Of a stretch of DNA of 63,126 nt, positions 47,271 through 58,843 are shown piece by piece (positions within the stretch are counted from its first letter, which is position 1; every line of letters begins with the position of its first letter). A program made the position numbers and the translations under genes. The notes under the pieces were generated by a model. It worked only from the letters and a program-made list of their open reading frames with translations. It did not search any database and had not been told where the DNA came from. The stretch is from Archaeoglobaceae archaeon (lineage in GTDB: Archaea > Halobacteriota > Archaeoglobi > Archaeoglobales > Archaeoglobaceae): contig JANXDX010000011.1 of NCBI GenBank assembly GCA_025058735.1, positions 1 through 63,126 on the forward strand. Reading direction: 5' to 3'.

Positions 47271-48319
47271 CTGTTGAGGAGGGAAAAGCGAAAATAATCT
47301 TGGATGGGGTTTTTTACAATCCAAGGATGAGATTCTGCAGAGATCTTGATGTTTTGATCTTCTCCTCAATAGATTCTAAAGAAATACTTGATTCTTTAGC
47401 TGCAAGTGGAATAAGAGGAATAAGAGCTGCTTTGGAAGCTAAGAAGATGCCGAAATTCAACGATATAGATAAGAAAGCTGTAGAAGTAATAAAGAAAAAC
47501 TTGGAAATAAATGGGATAGATGCAGAAGTTTACAACTGTGATGCAAACAAACTTTTTAGAGAAAAAAAGTTTGAACATGTAGATGTAGATCCGTTCGGTT
47601 CTCCTGCAATTTTCATCGAATCTGCCTGCTTTTCTGCAAAAAAATATCTGAGCATAACAGCAACAGATACTGCAGCTTTGTGTGGAAGTTCAACAAGTTC
47701 CGGTCTTAGAAAATATTCTGCTTTTGCAGTAAAAACAGACACTCACCATGAAACTGGTCTGAGAATTCTTTTGGGCTTTATAGCAAGACAGGCTACGAAG
47801 ATAGATAAAGCTATAATTCCAATAGCTAGCTGGACTTTCGAGCATTGCTACAGAGTTCACTTAGCTTTGAAGCGTTCAAGTTCTGCAGTTTCAAGGATCT
47901 ACGAAAAAATTGGTTACATTTTTTATTGCAAAAGTTGCAACGCCAAAGTAGTTAAAGGTTTTGGAGAAGTTTTAGAAAATTGCAGGTGTGGAGGAAAATT
48001 TACACAAATAGGTCCTCTCTGGATAGGGGAAATTAAAGACAAAGATGTAGTTTCAAAAGCTGTAAAAATTGCAACTGGAAAAGCTAGAAAATTCTTGACG
48101 ATTATATTAGATGAAGTAGATGTAGCTACGAGCTACGACGTTCAAAGAGTGGCTCAAAAGCTGAAGATTAGCACTCCTCCAATTCAAAGTGTAGTTGAAA
48201 AACTTAGAGGTTTAGGTTTCAAAGCTTCAAGATCTCACTACTGCGGAAACTGCGTAAAAACTGATGCAAGTTTAGACGATCTAAGTGAAATAGTTACTTC
48301 CCTTTCACACCAAGTATAG
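47264..48319 (+). CDS. trm1: Trm1, tRNA (guanine-26 N2) dimethyltransferase
   Basis: A 351-residue SAM-dependent methyltransferase forming m2,2G at tRNA position 26. Signature: early VEEGKAKIILDGVFYNPRMRFCRDL, LDSLAASGIRGIRAALEAKK (SAM-binding), VDVDPFGSPAIFIESA (catalytic D-P-F-G), ATDTAALCGS, and a C-terminal zinc knuckle (CKSCNAKVV, CRCGGKFTQ). It begins inside the THEP1 stop region, overlapping by 7 bp. The tail overlaps the small basic gene on the opposite strand by 26 bp. Confidence 0.95.
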   Translation: MVTVEEGKAKIILDGVFYNPRMRFCRDLDVLIFSSIDSKEILDSLAASGIRGIRAALEAKKMPKFNDIDKKAVEVIKKNLEINGIDAEVYNCDANKLFREKKFEHVDVDPFGSPAIFIESACFSAKKYLSITATDTAALCGSSTSSGLRKYSAFAVKTDTHHETGLRILLGFIARQATKIDKAIIPIASWTFEHCYRVHLALKRSSSAVSRIYEKIGYIFYCKSCNAKVVKGFGEVLENCRCGGKFTQIGPLWIGEIKDKDVVSKAVKIATGKARKFLTIILDEVDVATSYDVQRVAQKLKISTPPIQSVVEKLRGLGFKASRSHYCGNCVKTDASLDDLSEIVTSLSHQV

Positions 48320-48482
48320 ACTTTTGCGATCTCTTTATCCTCTTTCTTCTTTTTCCATCAGATGTATATTTTTGATTTGGTCCAGCTTTCTTGTAATTTT
48401 GCCACTTTGTAGGTACAAGTCTGTATTCATTACTATTTCTCTTTTTTATTTTAATCCATGTTACAGATCCAGTTTTACCCAT
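48294..48482 (-). CDS. Small basic conserved archaeal protein (62 aa)
   Basis: A 62-residue, strongly basic protein (about a third Lys plus Arg) starting MGKTGSVTWIKIKKRNSNEY and continuing RLVPTKWQNYKKAGPNQKYTS. It resembles a small archaeal family (I believe DUF5350) of unknown role; its composition suggests RNA or ribosome binding. It has an ATG start and converges with trm1. No ribosome site is clear. Confidence 0.72.
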   Translation of the reverse strand: MGKTGSVTWIKIKKRNSNEYRLVPTKWQNYKKAGPNQKYTSDGKRRKRIKRSQKSILGVKGK

Positions 48483-48661
48483 AGAACAGCTTAGTCGGAT
48501 CGCTAAAAAACTTTACGCATTCTAGGATTTATTTTTATAACTTCAAAGGCTTTTGACGAATTATGAAGTCTGAGTTCTTTAAGAATAATTTTTGAAAGGA
48601 TTTTACTGCGGCCAAAATTTTTTAGAAAAACAAATTCTTTCATGGGAGTTTATTAATTTAG

Positions 48662-49072
48662 CTACAAGATTATAGTTCTTAAGCCGTGTTTAGTAGAGAC
48701 TTCTGCTTGCTTTCGATCACAAGTCATTAGGCAAGCTCTTCTCTCTAACGCAAGAGCTATGTAGAGAGAATCATAAAAAGTCAAATTATTCTCAATTGCT
48801 ATGCTAAAAGCTTTCTCAATGTAATCTTCCTCCATTTCAAGGATCAAAACTCCAGCTTTAATAAGTTTGATCAAAGAATAAAAAACTTCGAATGCTCTTT
48901 TTTGGTCTATGACTTTGAACTGAGAACAATGTTTCCATATGGAGTTTGCAACTTCCTTGATCACATGATCTATTGAGTAAATTGGCTCTCTTCTAATATA
49001 ATACGAGACAGATTGCCACCCTTTCTCTCTCAGCAAGTACTTGACAAGAACTGTAGCATCAGCTACTATCAC
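48662..49072 (-). CDS. vapC: VapC-type PIN ribonuclease toxin
   Basis: A 136-residue PIN domain with acidic residues at the usual sites: Asp in IVADATVLVKYLL, Glu in VIKEVANSIW, Asp in LTFYDSLYIALA and Asp in LMTCDRKQ. VapC toxins cleave RNA (in several cases tRNA or rRNA). It starts GTG at 49072 and overlaps the antitoxin gene by 14 bp, as in toxin-antitoxin operons. The active-site set looks complete, so it may be functional. Confidence 0.85.
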   Translation of the reverse strand: MIVADATVLVKYLLREKGWQSVSYYIRREPIYSIDHVIKEVANSIWKHCSQFKVIDQKRAFEVFYSLIKLIKAGVLILEMEEDYIEKAFSIAIENNLTFYDSLYIALALERRACLMTCDRKQAEVSTKHGLRTIIL

Positions 49073-49289
49073 GATCTTCCCTCACGTATCTACTTGCAGT
49101 ACCTTCTGGAACTTCTGGTAACGATCTTATTAATTTCTCAATTTCTTCAACTGTTGAAATTCGTTCATATTCCTTAATTTTTTTCTCAATAAATTCTCTT
49201 ACTTCTTTGCTCCAGTTTATCTTACCTTTTAACTCATCCATCTTCCTCTTGATCTCCTTTGGAACTCGAAAAGATACGACTACGGTCAT
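49059..49289 (-). CDS. vapB: VapB-type ribbon-helix-helix antitoxin
   Basis: A 76-residue protein. The ribbon-helix-helix DNA-binding part is at the N-terminus (VVVSFRVPKEIKRKMDELK, then WSKEVREFIEKKIKEY), followed by a toxin-binding tail (LIRSLPEVPEGTASRYVRED). It binds VapC and probably represses its own promoter; a TATA-like TTTAAATATAATA lies upstream near 49303-49315 on the reverse strand. ATG start. First gene of the pair. Confidence 0.83.
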   Translation of the reverse strand: MTVVVSFRVPKEIKRKMDELKGKINWSKEVREFIEKKIKEYERISTVEEIEKLIRSLPEVPEGTASRYVREDRDSS

Positions 49290-49386
49290 AGCATTAGTTG
49301 TAATACTTATTATATTTAAAAATTTGTAAACAAAGCTTTTAAGTCTTGATAGATGAGTTTCAAGTATCTAAAAGACAAGACGTAAA

Positions 49387-50106
49387 TCATCCTCTGACTA
49401 AAGAGAGTTCAGCAACTTCTCCAATAACAAGTACAGCAGGTGGCTGAACATTTTCTTTTTCAGATATTTCTGCTATGTTTTTCAATTTTCCCCTGAAAAC
49501 CCTTTGCTCTTTTGTAAACCCCTTCTCTATCAAAGCTGCTGGAGTTTCTGGATCTTTTCCATTCTCGATCAGTCTACTGCAGATCTCTCTCATTTTACCT
49601 ACACCCATCAGAACAACTATTGTTGCGTTGAGTTTTGCCAAAGCTTCCCAGTTCAGCCTTCTTCTACTCTCTCTTCCAGTTATTACTACGAAAGCTGGAT
49701 CGTATCGTCTGTGGGTTACTGGAATACCTGCTACAGCTGGAACTGCTATTGCAGAAGTTACACCTGGTACTACTTCGAAGTCAACTCCGTTTTTCAGTAA
49801 ATATTCAGCCTCTTCTCCTCCTCTTCCAAAAACAAAAGGATCTCCTCCTTTAAGTCTCACAACTACATCGTATTCTTTAGAAAACTTTACCAACAAGTTG
49901 TTGATTTCTTCTTGACTCATCCTATGTTTTCCACTTCTTTTACCAACATTTAAAAGTTTTGCTTTGCTTTGATTCAGAAGTTCTACAACATCTCCTATCA
50001 GTTCATCGTACAAGATTACGTCTGCTTTCTTTATAAGTTCGTATGCTTTCAAGGTTAAAAGTTCTTTTTTTCCAGGTCCGGCACCTACTATGTATACTTT
50101 CCCCAT
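49387..50106 (-). CDS. cobA: Uroporphyrinogen-III C-methyltransferase
   Basis: A 239-residue SUMT that adds two methyls to uroporphyrinogen III to give precorrin-2, the branch to siroheme, cobalamin, F430 and archaeal heme. Motifs: VYIVGAGPGKKELLTLKAYELI, DVVVRLKGGDPFVFGRGGEEAEYL, VPGVTSAIAVPAVAGIPVTHR and IVVLMGVGKM. It is a stand-alone methylase with no CysG/HemD fusion. It overlaps hemC by 19 bp and ends the hemL-hemC-cobA run. Confidence 0.95.
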   Translation of the reverse strand: MGKVYIVGAGPGKKELLTLKAYELIKKADVILYDELIGDVVELLNQSKAKLLNVGKRSGKHRMSQEEINNLLVKFSKEYDVVVRLKGGDPFVFGRGGEEAEYLLKNGVDFEVVPGVTSAIAVPAVAGIPVTHRRYDPAFVVITGRESRRRLNWEALAKLNATIVVLMGVGKMREICSRLIENGKDPETPAALIEKGFTKEQRVFRGKLKNIAEISEKENVQPPAVLVIGEVAELSLVRG

Positions 50107-50954
50107 AGTTCAGCTCTTATATTCCTAGCAACTTCTAAAGCTTCCTCAACAGCACTTTCCCTGCAAAGATCCTCTTCTACTCTTAAATATTTTTCACCTA
50201 AGATCTCACATATCAACCTAACTTTTCCCCTCACTTCAGCATAGATCCCAGCTGGAACTGCGCAGCCTATTCCTAGAACTTTAAGAACAGCCCTTTCAAC
50301 ACTAGCCTCTAGGAAAGTTTTTTCATCGTTCATGAAGCTTACTAATTCCTCTTCACCAACTCTTGTAGCTACAGCTATTATTCCTTGGTTTGCAGCAGGA
50401 ACTATTAGATCTGGAGAAAACCTTTGATATTTAACATTCAACCCTAACCTCAAGATTCCGGCCTCTGCAACTATTATTGCATCGTACAATCCTTCTTTCA
50501 ATTTCCTTATCCTAGTATCTAAGTTTCCCCTCAGATTTTCAAATAAAAGATCTCTCCTCAACCTTGAAAATTGTGCGATCCTCCTTATGCTAGAAGTTCC
50601 GACTTTAGCTCTGCTTGGAAGATCTTCAAGTTTATGTTCAGACACCAAAGCATCGCAGGGACTGTCTCTTTCAAGAACTGCTGCAACTGTAGTACCTTCT
50701 ATCCTTTGACTCGGAACATCTTTATAGCTGTGAACTGCAACATCTATCTCTTTTCTAGCTAAAGCTAAATCTATAGCTCTTACAAAAGCTCCTTTACCTT
50801 TAAATTCATGCAATGGCTTATCTTTCATTAAATCTCCTTCAGTTTTTATTATTTTTAGCTCAACTTCGTATCCTTCACTTCTTAGTTTTTCTAAAACTCT
50901 TTTAGTTTGAGCTAAAGCCAACTTACTTCCTCTGCTTCCAACCACAAGCTTCAT
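50088..50954 (-). CDS. hemC: Hydroxymethylbilane synthase (porphobilinogen deaminase)
   Basis: HemC joins four porphobilinogens. Seen: MKLVVGSRGSKLALAQT, the GAFVRAIDLAL loop, HSYKDVPSQ, GTSSIRRIAQF, RGNLDTRIRKL and the cofactor cysteine in LGIGCAVPAG. The frame could start at TTG 50966 or ATG 50960, but the conserved N-terminus fits the ATG at 50954 (288 aa). It overlaps both hemL (32 bp) and cobA (19 bp), consistent with coupled translation. Confidence 0.96.
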   Translation of the reverse strand: MKLVVGSRGSKLALAQTKRVLEKLRSEGYEVELKIIKTEGDLMKDKPLHEFKGKGAFVRAIDLALARKEIDVAVHSYKDVPSQRIEGTTVAAVLERDSPCDALVSEHKLEDLPSRAKVGTSSIRRIAQFSRLRRDLLFENLRGNLDTRIRKLKEGLYDAIIVAEAGILRLGLNVKYQRFSPDLIVPAANQGIIAVATRVGEEELVSFMNDEKTFLEASVERAVLKVLGIGCAVPAGIYAEVRGKVRLICEILGEKYLRVEEDLCRESAVEEALEVARNIRAELWGKYT

Positions 50955-52182
50955 ACGCATCGTCAAAAGCTTCTATCGTTTTCTCCAGATCGTAATCTGT
51001 GTGTGCAAAACTTAAAAAGCAAACTTCGAACTGAGATGGGGGGAAAAATACTCCTCTCTTTAAAAGTTCATGGAAAAATTTCATGTAAGCCTCTTTATTT
51101 AATTTTAAAGCATCCGAATAATTCCTTGGAACTTCTCCGAAGTAAACGCAGAAAATTGATGAGATGTAAGCAGCTTTTCCATTTGTTATATCTTTTATAG
51201 CTTTTCCTATTTCTTCAGTTTTCCTGTTTATCTCTTCTAAATTCCTTTTCTTGAGCTCTTTTACAGTTGTGTACCCAGCTATCAAACTCAACGGATTTCC
51301 ACTAAAAGTTCCTGCCTGATATACATTTCCAGAAGGGGCTATCATCTCCATTATTTCTTTTCTTCCACCGAATATTCCTATTGGTAATCCACCTCCAGCT
51401 ATTTTTCCTAGAGTTGTTAGATCTGGCTTGACTTTGTAATACTCCTGAGCACCTCCTAAAGAAACTCTGAAACCTGTTATTATTTCATCGAAAATTAGAA
51501 GGACATCGTTTTCTTCAGTTATCTTTCTAACTTCTCTCAAGTAACCTTCCTCTGGAATTATTAAAGATGAGTTTCCCATAACAGGTTCCATTATTACAGC
51601 TGCAACATCTTTGTTTTTCTCTAAAATATAAGATAGGGCTTCAAGATCGTTGAATGGTACTTGTAAAGTGTTTTTAACAAAATCCAAAGGTACTCCTGCA
51701 GAGTTAGGTATTCCGTGAGTTGTTGCTCCACTTCCAGCCTTCACCAAAACTGCTTCATGAGAACCGTGAAAACTTCCTTCAATTTTCACTATTTTGTCTC
51801 TTTCTTTGAATGCCCTTGCAACTCTTAAAGCACTCATCGTAGCCTCACTTCCTGTGTTTACAAATCTAAGCATTTCTATTGAAGGATAAATTTTTTTTAT
51901 TAATTTTGCATATTTTATTTCCAGTTCAACGGGAGCTCCATATAACCAGCCTTTTTCAATTTGTTCATATAGGGCTTTTTTCAAAGATTCTGGAGAATGA
52001 CCAAAGATCAGTGGACCATAAGCTAAGCAGTAGTCTATGTATTCTTTTCCATCAACATCGTAAATTTTCGATCCATTAGCTCTTTCAACGTAGAAAGGAT
52101 GAGGTTTGAAAGCTCTAACTGGACTACTTACACCGCCTGGCATGAGTTTTATAGCTTCATCGTAAAGCTCCTTCGATCGCAT
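50923..52182 (-). CDS. hemL: Glutamate-1-semialdehyde 2,1-aminomutase
   Basis: A 419-residue PLP enzyme making 5-aminolevulinate in the C5 pathway. Marks: LMPGGVSSPVRAF, KYIDYCLAYGPLIFGHS, NTGSEATMSALRVARAF, FDEIITGFRV and the PLP-lysine motif TTLGKIAGGGLPIG, then YQAGTFSGNPLSLIAG. It begins the hemL-hemC-cobA run. Nine bases separate its ATG from that of the divergent small gene on the plus strand. Confidence 0.96.
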   Translation of the reverse strand: MRSKELYDEAIKLMPGGVSSPVRAFKPHPFYVERANGSKIYDVDGKEYIDYCLAYGPLIFGHSPESLKKALYEQIEKGWLYGAPVELEIKYAKLIKKIYPSIEMLRFVNTGSEATMSALRVARAFKERDKIVKIEGSFHGSHEAVLVKAGSGATTHGIPNSAGVPLDFVKNTLQVPFNDLEALSYILEKNKDVAAVIMEPVMGNSSLIIPEEGYLREVRKITEENDVLLIFDEIITGFRVSLGGAQEYYKVKPDLTTLGKIAGGGLPIGIFGGRKEIMEMIAPSGNVYQAGTFSGNPLSLIAGYTTVKELKKRNLEEINRKTEEIGKAIKDITNGKAAYISSIFCVYFGEVPRNYSDALKLNKEAYMKFFHELLKRGVFFPPSQFEVCFLSFAHTDYDLEKTIEAFDDAYEACGWKQRK

Positions 52183-52191
52183 AAAAAAAAT

Positions 52192-52560
52192 ATGCTCAAG
52201 GTAATAACTCTTGTGGCTTTATACTTATCTTTAGGTCTGACAGCTAAACAAGTTTCTAAACTTTTAGCTGAGATAGTTGAGATGATCGATAAGAAGATGA
52301 GGGACGATGAGATGTTGAAGAGGATTTCTGAAAAGTTTGAAAGTTTTGAAGCTATACTTGCAGCTTATATACTTGGAAGAGTAGTTGGAATGAGCTTTGC
52401 TATAAAAAACTTTGATCTTGCAAAAGCAATAATTTCAGATTTTGGTAGATACATCGACATTTTCAAAAAAAGTGGAAGAGAAGAGCTTGAAAAGTTAATA
52501 GAAAAAGAGACTTTGGAAGAGGCTTTTAAAGATGTTGAAAGGTTCAAGGATGTGATCTAG
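52192..52560 (+). CDS. Small helical protein, unknown
   Basis: A 122-residue protein beginning MLKVITLVALYLSLGLTAKQVSKLL, so a hydrophobic helix (about 4-17) near the start, then all-helical charged segments (LAEIVEMIDKKMRDDEMLKRISEKFESFEAILAAYILGR) and a Lys/Glu-rich end. The longer frame from 52099 runs inside hemL; the ATG at 52192 is the likely start. I do not recognise it. It precedes ftr by 33 bp in the same direction and may be co-transcribed. Confidence 0.6.
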   Translation: MLKVITLVALYLSLGLTAKQVSKLLAEIVEMIDKKMRDDEMLKRISEKFESFEAILAAYILGRVVGMSFAIKNFDLAKAIISDFGRYIDIFKKSGREELEKLIEKETLEEAFKDVERFKDVI

Positions 52561-52593
52561 AAAAAGTTATCTTTCTGAGCTGATAAAACTTCT

Positions 52594-53479
52594 ATGCTCG
52601 AGATAAATGGAGTTCCGGTTGAAGATACCTATTGCGAAGCTTTCGACGGAATATATTCAAGGATAATAGTGACGGCAAAAAACATGAGTTTATTAAAAAA
52701 AGCTGCAAATTCAGCAACTGCTTTACCATCTACAGTTTTTGGAGAAGCTGAAGGTGGAATAGAGAAATGGCTTTCACCAGAAGATACACCGGATGGAAGA
52801 GTTGGTGCAGTTTGTCAAATATGGGTTCAAAAAACGAAAAAATTCTACGAAGTGTTGATGAGGGAGATGGGGAAGAGGATTAGACAAGGAATTCTCGTAG
52901 TTCCAACTACTAGAGTTTTCAACGCAACTGAAAGTGAAAAGAAGTTCGACGCTGAAATAAACGTTGGAAGATGTGGAGACGGTTACGAATGGGAGGAAGA
53001 GAGGTGGGGAAGAAAAGTTATAGTTGTTCCGATAATGTTCGGAGAGTTTGTTATTGAAAGGTACATAGGTTATGCACAGGGAGTTGCAGGAGGAAACGTT
53101 TGGATTTTCTGTGAAAGTGAAGATTCTGCTTTAGAAGCTGGAGAAGCTGCAGTTGAAGCTTTGAAGTACTTAGATGGAGTGATCACTTCTTTCGACATAT
53201 GCTCAGCTGGAAGCAAGCCTGAAACAAAGTACCCTGAGATTGGTCCAACTACAAACCACTACTACTGTCCAACGTTGAAAGGAAAGATACCAGATTCTAA
53301 AGTTCCAGATGGAGTAAGATCTATTCCAGAAATAGTTATAAATGGAATAAACAGAGAAGTTGTTGAGAAAGCTATGTACGTCTGCATGAAAGTTGCGAGT
53401 AGAATAGATGGGGTTGTAAAGCTATCTGCTGGAAACTACGAAGGTAAACTAGGTCAGCACAAAATTTATTTAAGAGATA

Positions 53480-53502
<23 letters not shown>
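52594..53502 (+). CDS. ftr: Formylmethanofuran:tetrahydromethanopterin formyltransferase
   Basis: A 302-residue Ftr, which moves the formyl group between methanofuran and tetrahydromethanopterin in methanogenesis or, in Archaeoglobus, in the C1 oxidation branch. Signatures: INGVPVEDTYCEAFDGIYSRIIVTA, FGEAEGGIEKWLSPEDTPDGR, FDAEINVGRCGDGYEWEE, GYAQGVAGGNVW and SAGSKPETKYPEIGPTTNH. The other mcr, fmd or mtd genes are not here. ATG start; the tail overlaps ogt by 23 bp on the other strand. Confidence 0.97.
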
Positions 53503-55940
<2,438 letters not shown>

Positions 55941-56117
55941 CGAAAAATAAAACCTCAGTATTTAATTTTTTTGCGTTTTTGATTTTAATTCAAAATTTTA
56001 TATAGTTTAATATTAAAAACTTATTATTTTATTACAATTAAAATATATTGAATATAACATAATAAGATTTCTAAAAAGATTTCTAAAGGTTTTTAAGTTG
56101 TCGGAAGTCCTTGGAAG

Positions 56118-57185
56118 GTGAGGGAGAAGATATTAAAAATATTAAAAAATTATAAAATAGATAAAATTAAAATTGGAACACTCGGAAGTCATTCGGCTCT
56201 GAACATACTTAGAGGAGCTAAAGATGAAGGTTTTGATACAGTTTGCATATGTAAAAAAGAAGATAAAAAGATTTACGAGAACTTTGGAGTTGCAGATAAA
56301 GTGATAGAGGTTGAGGATTTTAAAATGCTGTTAGATAGAGACGTTCAGGAATACTTAAGGAAAGAAAACGTGATCTTAATTCCGCACGGCTCATTCAACG
56401 CTTACATAGGGAAATTCGATGAGTTACTTGTTCCGATCTTTGGAAACAGAGAGTTGATGGAATGGGAAATCGATAGAGAGAAGCAGAGGATCTGGCTTGA
56501 AAGAGCTAGAGTTAGAATGCCTAAAAGGTTTTCAAGGCCTGAGGAGATAGACAGGGTTTGCATAGTTAAATTCATGGGAGCAAGGGGAGGTAGAGGTTAT
56601 TTTCTAGCAAAGGATGCAAAAGATTTTTACGATAAGGCAAAGAAATTTGTAGAGATGGGACTTGCAAGGTTAGAGGATTTAAGTTCCGCAGAGATTCAAG
56701 AGTACGTGGTTGGAGCAACAGTTTATTTCTCCTTCTTCTATTCTCCAATAAACGAAAGGATAGAGTTGATATCTATAGATAGAAGATACGAAGTTGTCGA
56801 TGCGCTTGGAAAAGTTCCTGCTGAAATTCAGCTTGGGAGTGAAATTTATCCAACTTACACAGTCATTGGAAACTTCCCCTTAGTTTTGAGGGAGAGTTTG
56901 TTGAGACAGGCTTTTGAATTTGCAGAAAGGATCGTGGAAGTCTCTAAAGAAATAGCTTATCCTGGAATGGTTGGACCTTTTTGCGTAGAATCCGTTTTCA
57001 ACAACAATGCAGAAATGATAGTTTTCGAGATCTCTGCAAGGATCGTTGCAGGGACAAACGTTGGTATTCCTTTTTCGCCCTACTCTTACATTCTCTTTGG
57101 AGAATTCATGTACATGGGGAGAAGGATCGCTAGGGAAATAAAAGTTGCTTTGGAGAAAGGTATGCTGGAGGATTTGATATACTGA
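56118..57185 (+). CDS. purP: PurP, formate-dependent FAICAR synthetase
   Basis: A 355-residue ATP-grasp enzyme (archaeal PurP) that formylates AICAR with formate and ATP in purine synthesis. Seen: an early IGTLGSHSALNILRGAKDEGF, IPHGSFNAYIG, the metal/ATP region EWEIDREKQRIWLERARVRMPKRF, FMGARGGRGYF, and FEISARIVAGTNVGIPFSPYSY. It starts with GTG at 56118 next to GGAAG. The 177-bp upstream spacer contains a doubled AGATTTCTAAA (56067 and 56079 area), a possible control or chance repeat. Confidence 0.95.
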   Translation: MREKILKILKNYKIDKIKIGTLGSHSALNILRGAKDEGFDTVCICKKEDKKIYENFGVADKVIEVEDFKMLLDRDVQEYLRKENVILIPHGSFNAYIGKFDELLVPIFGNRELMEWEIDREKQRIWLERARVRMPKRFSRPEEIDRVCIVKFMGARGGRGYFLAKDAKDFYDKAKKFVEMGLARLEDLSSAEIQEYVVGATVYFSFFYSPINERIELISIDRRYEVVDALGKVPAEIQLGSEIYPTYTVIGNFPLVLRESLLRQAFEFAERIVEVSKEIAYPGMVGPFCVESVFNNNAEMIVFEISARIVAGTNVGIPFSPYSYILFGEFMYMGRRIAREIKVALEKGMLEDLIY

Positions 57186-57286
57186 CTCTGCAATAAAAGC
57201 ATAAGATTGAACGCTTGCAAGTTAAGGTTTTTAGAAAGTGAGAAAGTTTTAAAAATAGAAGTAAAACCTTTACAATTCAAAAATAA

Positions 57287-57359
57287 CGCCGCCGGCAGGA
57301 TTCGAACCTGCGACCATGCGGTTAACAGCCGCACGCTCTACCAGCTGAGCTACGGCGGC
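57287..57359 (-). tRNA. tRNA-Asn (GTT)
   Basis: A 73-nt cloverleaf on the minus strand. The acceptor stem GCCGCCG/CGGCGGC pairs fully, with G as discriminator; the D arm is GCTC-AGCTGGTA-GAGC, and the anticodon stem loop is GCGGC-TGTTAAC-CGC with anticodon GTT. The T arm reads GCAGG-TTCGAATC-CTGC. No intron is present and CCA is not encoded. A TATA-like TTTAAATATC lies about 27 bp upstream (57383-57392). It fills the gap between purP and thiC. Confidence 0.95.
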
Positions 57360-57450
57360 TCAATTGAAATGGATTTGCAGATATTTAAAGCTTGTGATGT
57401 ATTTTTCATTTGCAACAAAGTTTTTATTCAAGGAGACTCTAAATTTTTTA

Positions 57451-58707
57451 ATGTTGATCGAGGAGGCTAGAAAAGGTTATGCGAACGATCTCGTAAAAAA
57501 AGCTGCTGAATTTGAGAACATAAGTTTAGAGAAATTCCTTAGACTGATCTCTCATGGTTACGTTGTAATGCCAAAGAACGTTCTGAGAGACACTGCTCCA
57601 AAAGCTATAGGGATGATGTGTTCAACGAAAGTAAACGTAAACGTTGGAACTTCAATAGATCACGTTAACTTGGATGAAGAAGTTGAAAAGGTCAGAGTTG
57701 CTGAAAAGTTTGGAGCAGATGCTGTTATGGATCTATCTACAGGCGGAGATCTCGATGCTATAAGGAGGAGATTAATAAAGGAAACTAGGTTACCTTTTGG
57801 AACAGTTCCAATATATCAAGCTGCTAGAGGTTGTAGAATAGTTGATATGAGTGAAGACGACTTCTTTGAAGTTGTAGAAAAGCAGTGCAGAGATGGTGTA
57901 GACTTCATGACAATACATGCAGGAGTGAATTGGGAGAGTGTTGAAAAGCTGAAAAGGGCAAAGAGGTTGGTTGGGATCGTTAGTAGAGGGGGAGCAATAA
58001 CTTTGGCTTGGATGCTGCACAACGAAAAGGAGAATCCTTACTACAAAGAATTCGACTACTTACTTGAAATCCTAAAGCAGTACGACGTCACCATAAGTTT
58101 GGGAGATGCTTATAGACCAGGATCTATATTTGATGCTGATAGAGTAAAGCTCATGGAGTACGTTGTCTTGGGAGAGCTAGTTGAGAGGTGTAGGGAAAGA
58201 GGTGTTCAGTGCATAGTTGAAGGGCCTGGGCATGTTAGTATAGATCTGATCGAGCCCTCAGTTAAAGCTATGAAGATTGCTACGAACAACGCTCCACTTT
58301 ACCTTCTAGGCCCTTTGGTTACAGACGTTGCGTTAGGCTACGATCACATAGCTGCAGCAATAGGTGCTGCTATAGCTGCAAAAGCTGGAGCAGACTTCAT
58401 TTGCTACGTAACACCCTCAGAACACCTCGGCTTACCGACGGTTGAAGATGTAAAGGAGGGAGTGATAGCTGCTAAGATAGCTGCACATGCAGCGGATCTG
58501 ATCAAAAATGAGAAAGCTAAGGAGTGGGATTACGAAATGTCTATAGCTAGGAAAAAACTTGACTGGGAAAAGCAGTTTAAATTGTCTTTAGACCCTGAGA
58601 AGGCTAGAGAAATTTGGAGTAGAAGGAGATCAAACTACGCTTGCAGTATGTGCGGAGATCTTTGCGCTATAAAAATTGCAGAAAAATTCTTTGAGATAAG
58701 TTTATAA
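57451..58707 (+). CDS. thiC: Phosphomethylpyrimidine synthase ThiC
   Basis: A 418-residue ThiC, a radical SAM enzyme with a C-terminal cluster that rearranges AIR to HMP-P for thiamine. Motifs: VKVNVNVGTSIDHV-like VNVNVGTSIDHVNLDEE, TLSTGGDL-like DLSTGGDLDAIRR, PVYQA-like IYQAARGC, DFMTIHAG, SLGDAYRPG, VEGPGHV, GYDHIAAAIGAA and the CX2CX4C end (CSMCGDLC). The frame opens at 57364 across the tRNA flank; ATG 57451 fits the family start (MLIEEARKGY) with a TATA-like TTTTTATTC about 25 bp upstream. Confidence 0.96.
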   Translation: MLIEEARKGYANDLVKKAAEFENISLEKFLRLISHGYVVMPKNVLRDTAPKAIGMMCSTKVNVNVGTSIDHVNLDEEVEKVRVAEKFGADAVMDLSTGGDLDAIRRRLIKETRLPFGTVPIYQAARGCRIVDMSEDDFFEVVEKQCRDGVDFMTIHAGVNWESVEKLKRAKRLVGIVSRGGAITLAWMLHNEKENPYYKEFDYLLEILKQYDVTISLGDAYRPGSIFDADRVKLMEYVVLGELVERCRERGVQCIVEGPGHVSIDLIEPSVKAMKIATNNAPLYLLGPLVTDVALGYDHIAAAIGAAIAAKAGADFICYVTPSEHLGLPTVEDVKEGVIAAKIAAHAADLIKNEKAKEWDYEMSIARKKLDWEKQFKLSLDPEKAREIWSRRRSNYACSMCGDLCAIKIAEKFFEISL

Positions 58708-58730
58708 AGCGATCCAATTTAGTTATTAAA

Positions 58731-58806
<76 letters not shown>

Positions 58807-58843
58807 TTTTCTATTTCGATCTTCTTCAAAACTTTTAAATTTT

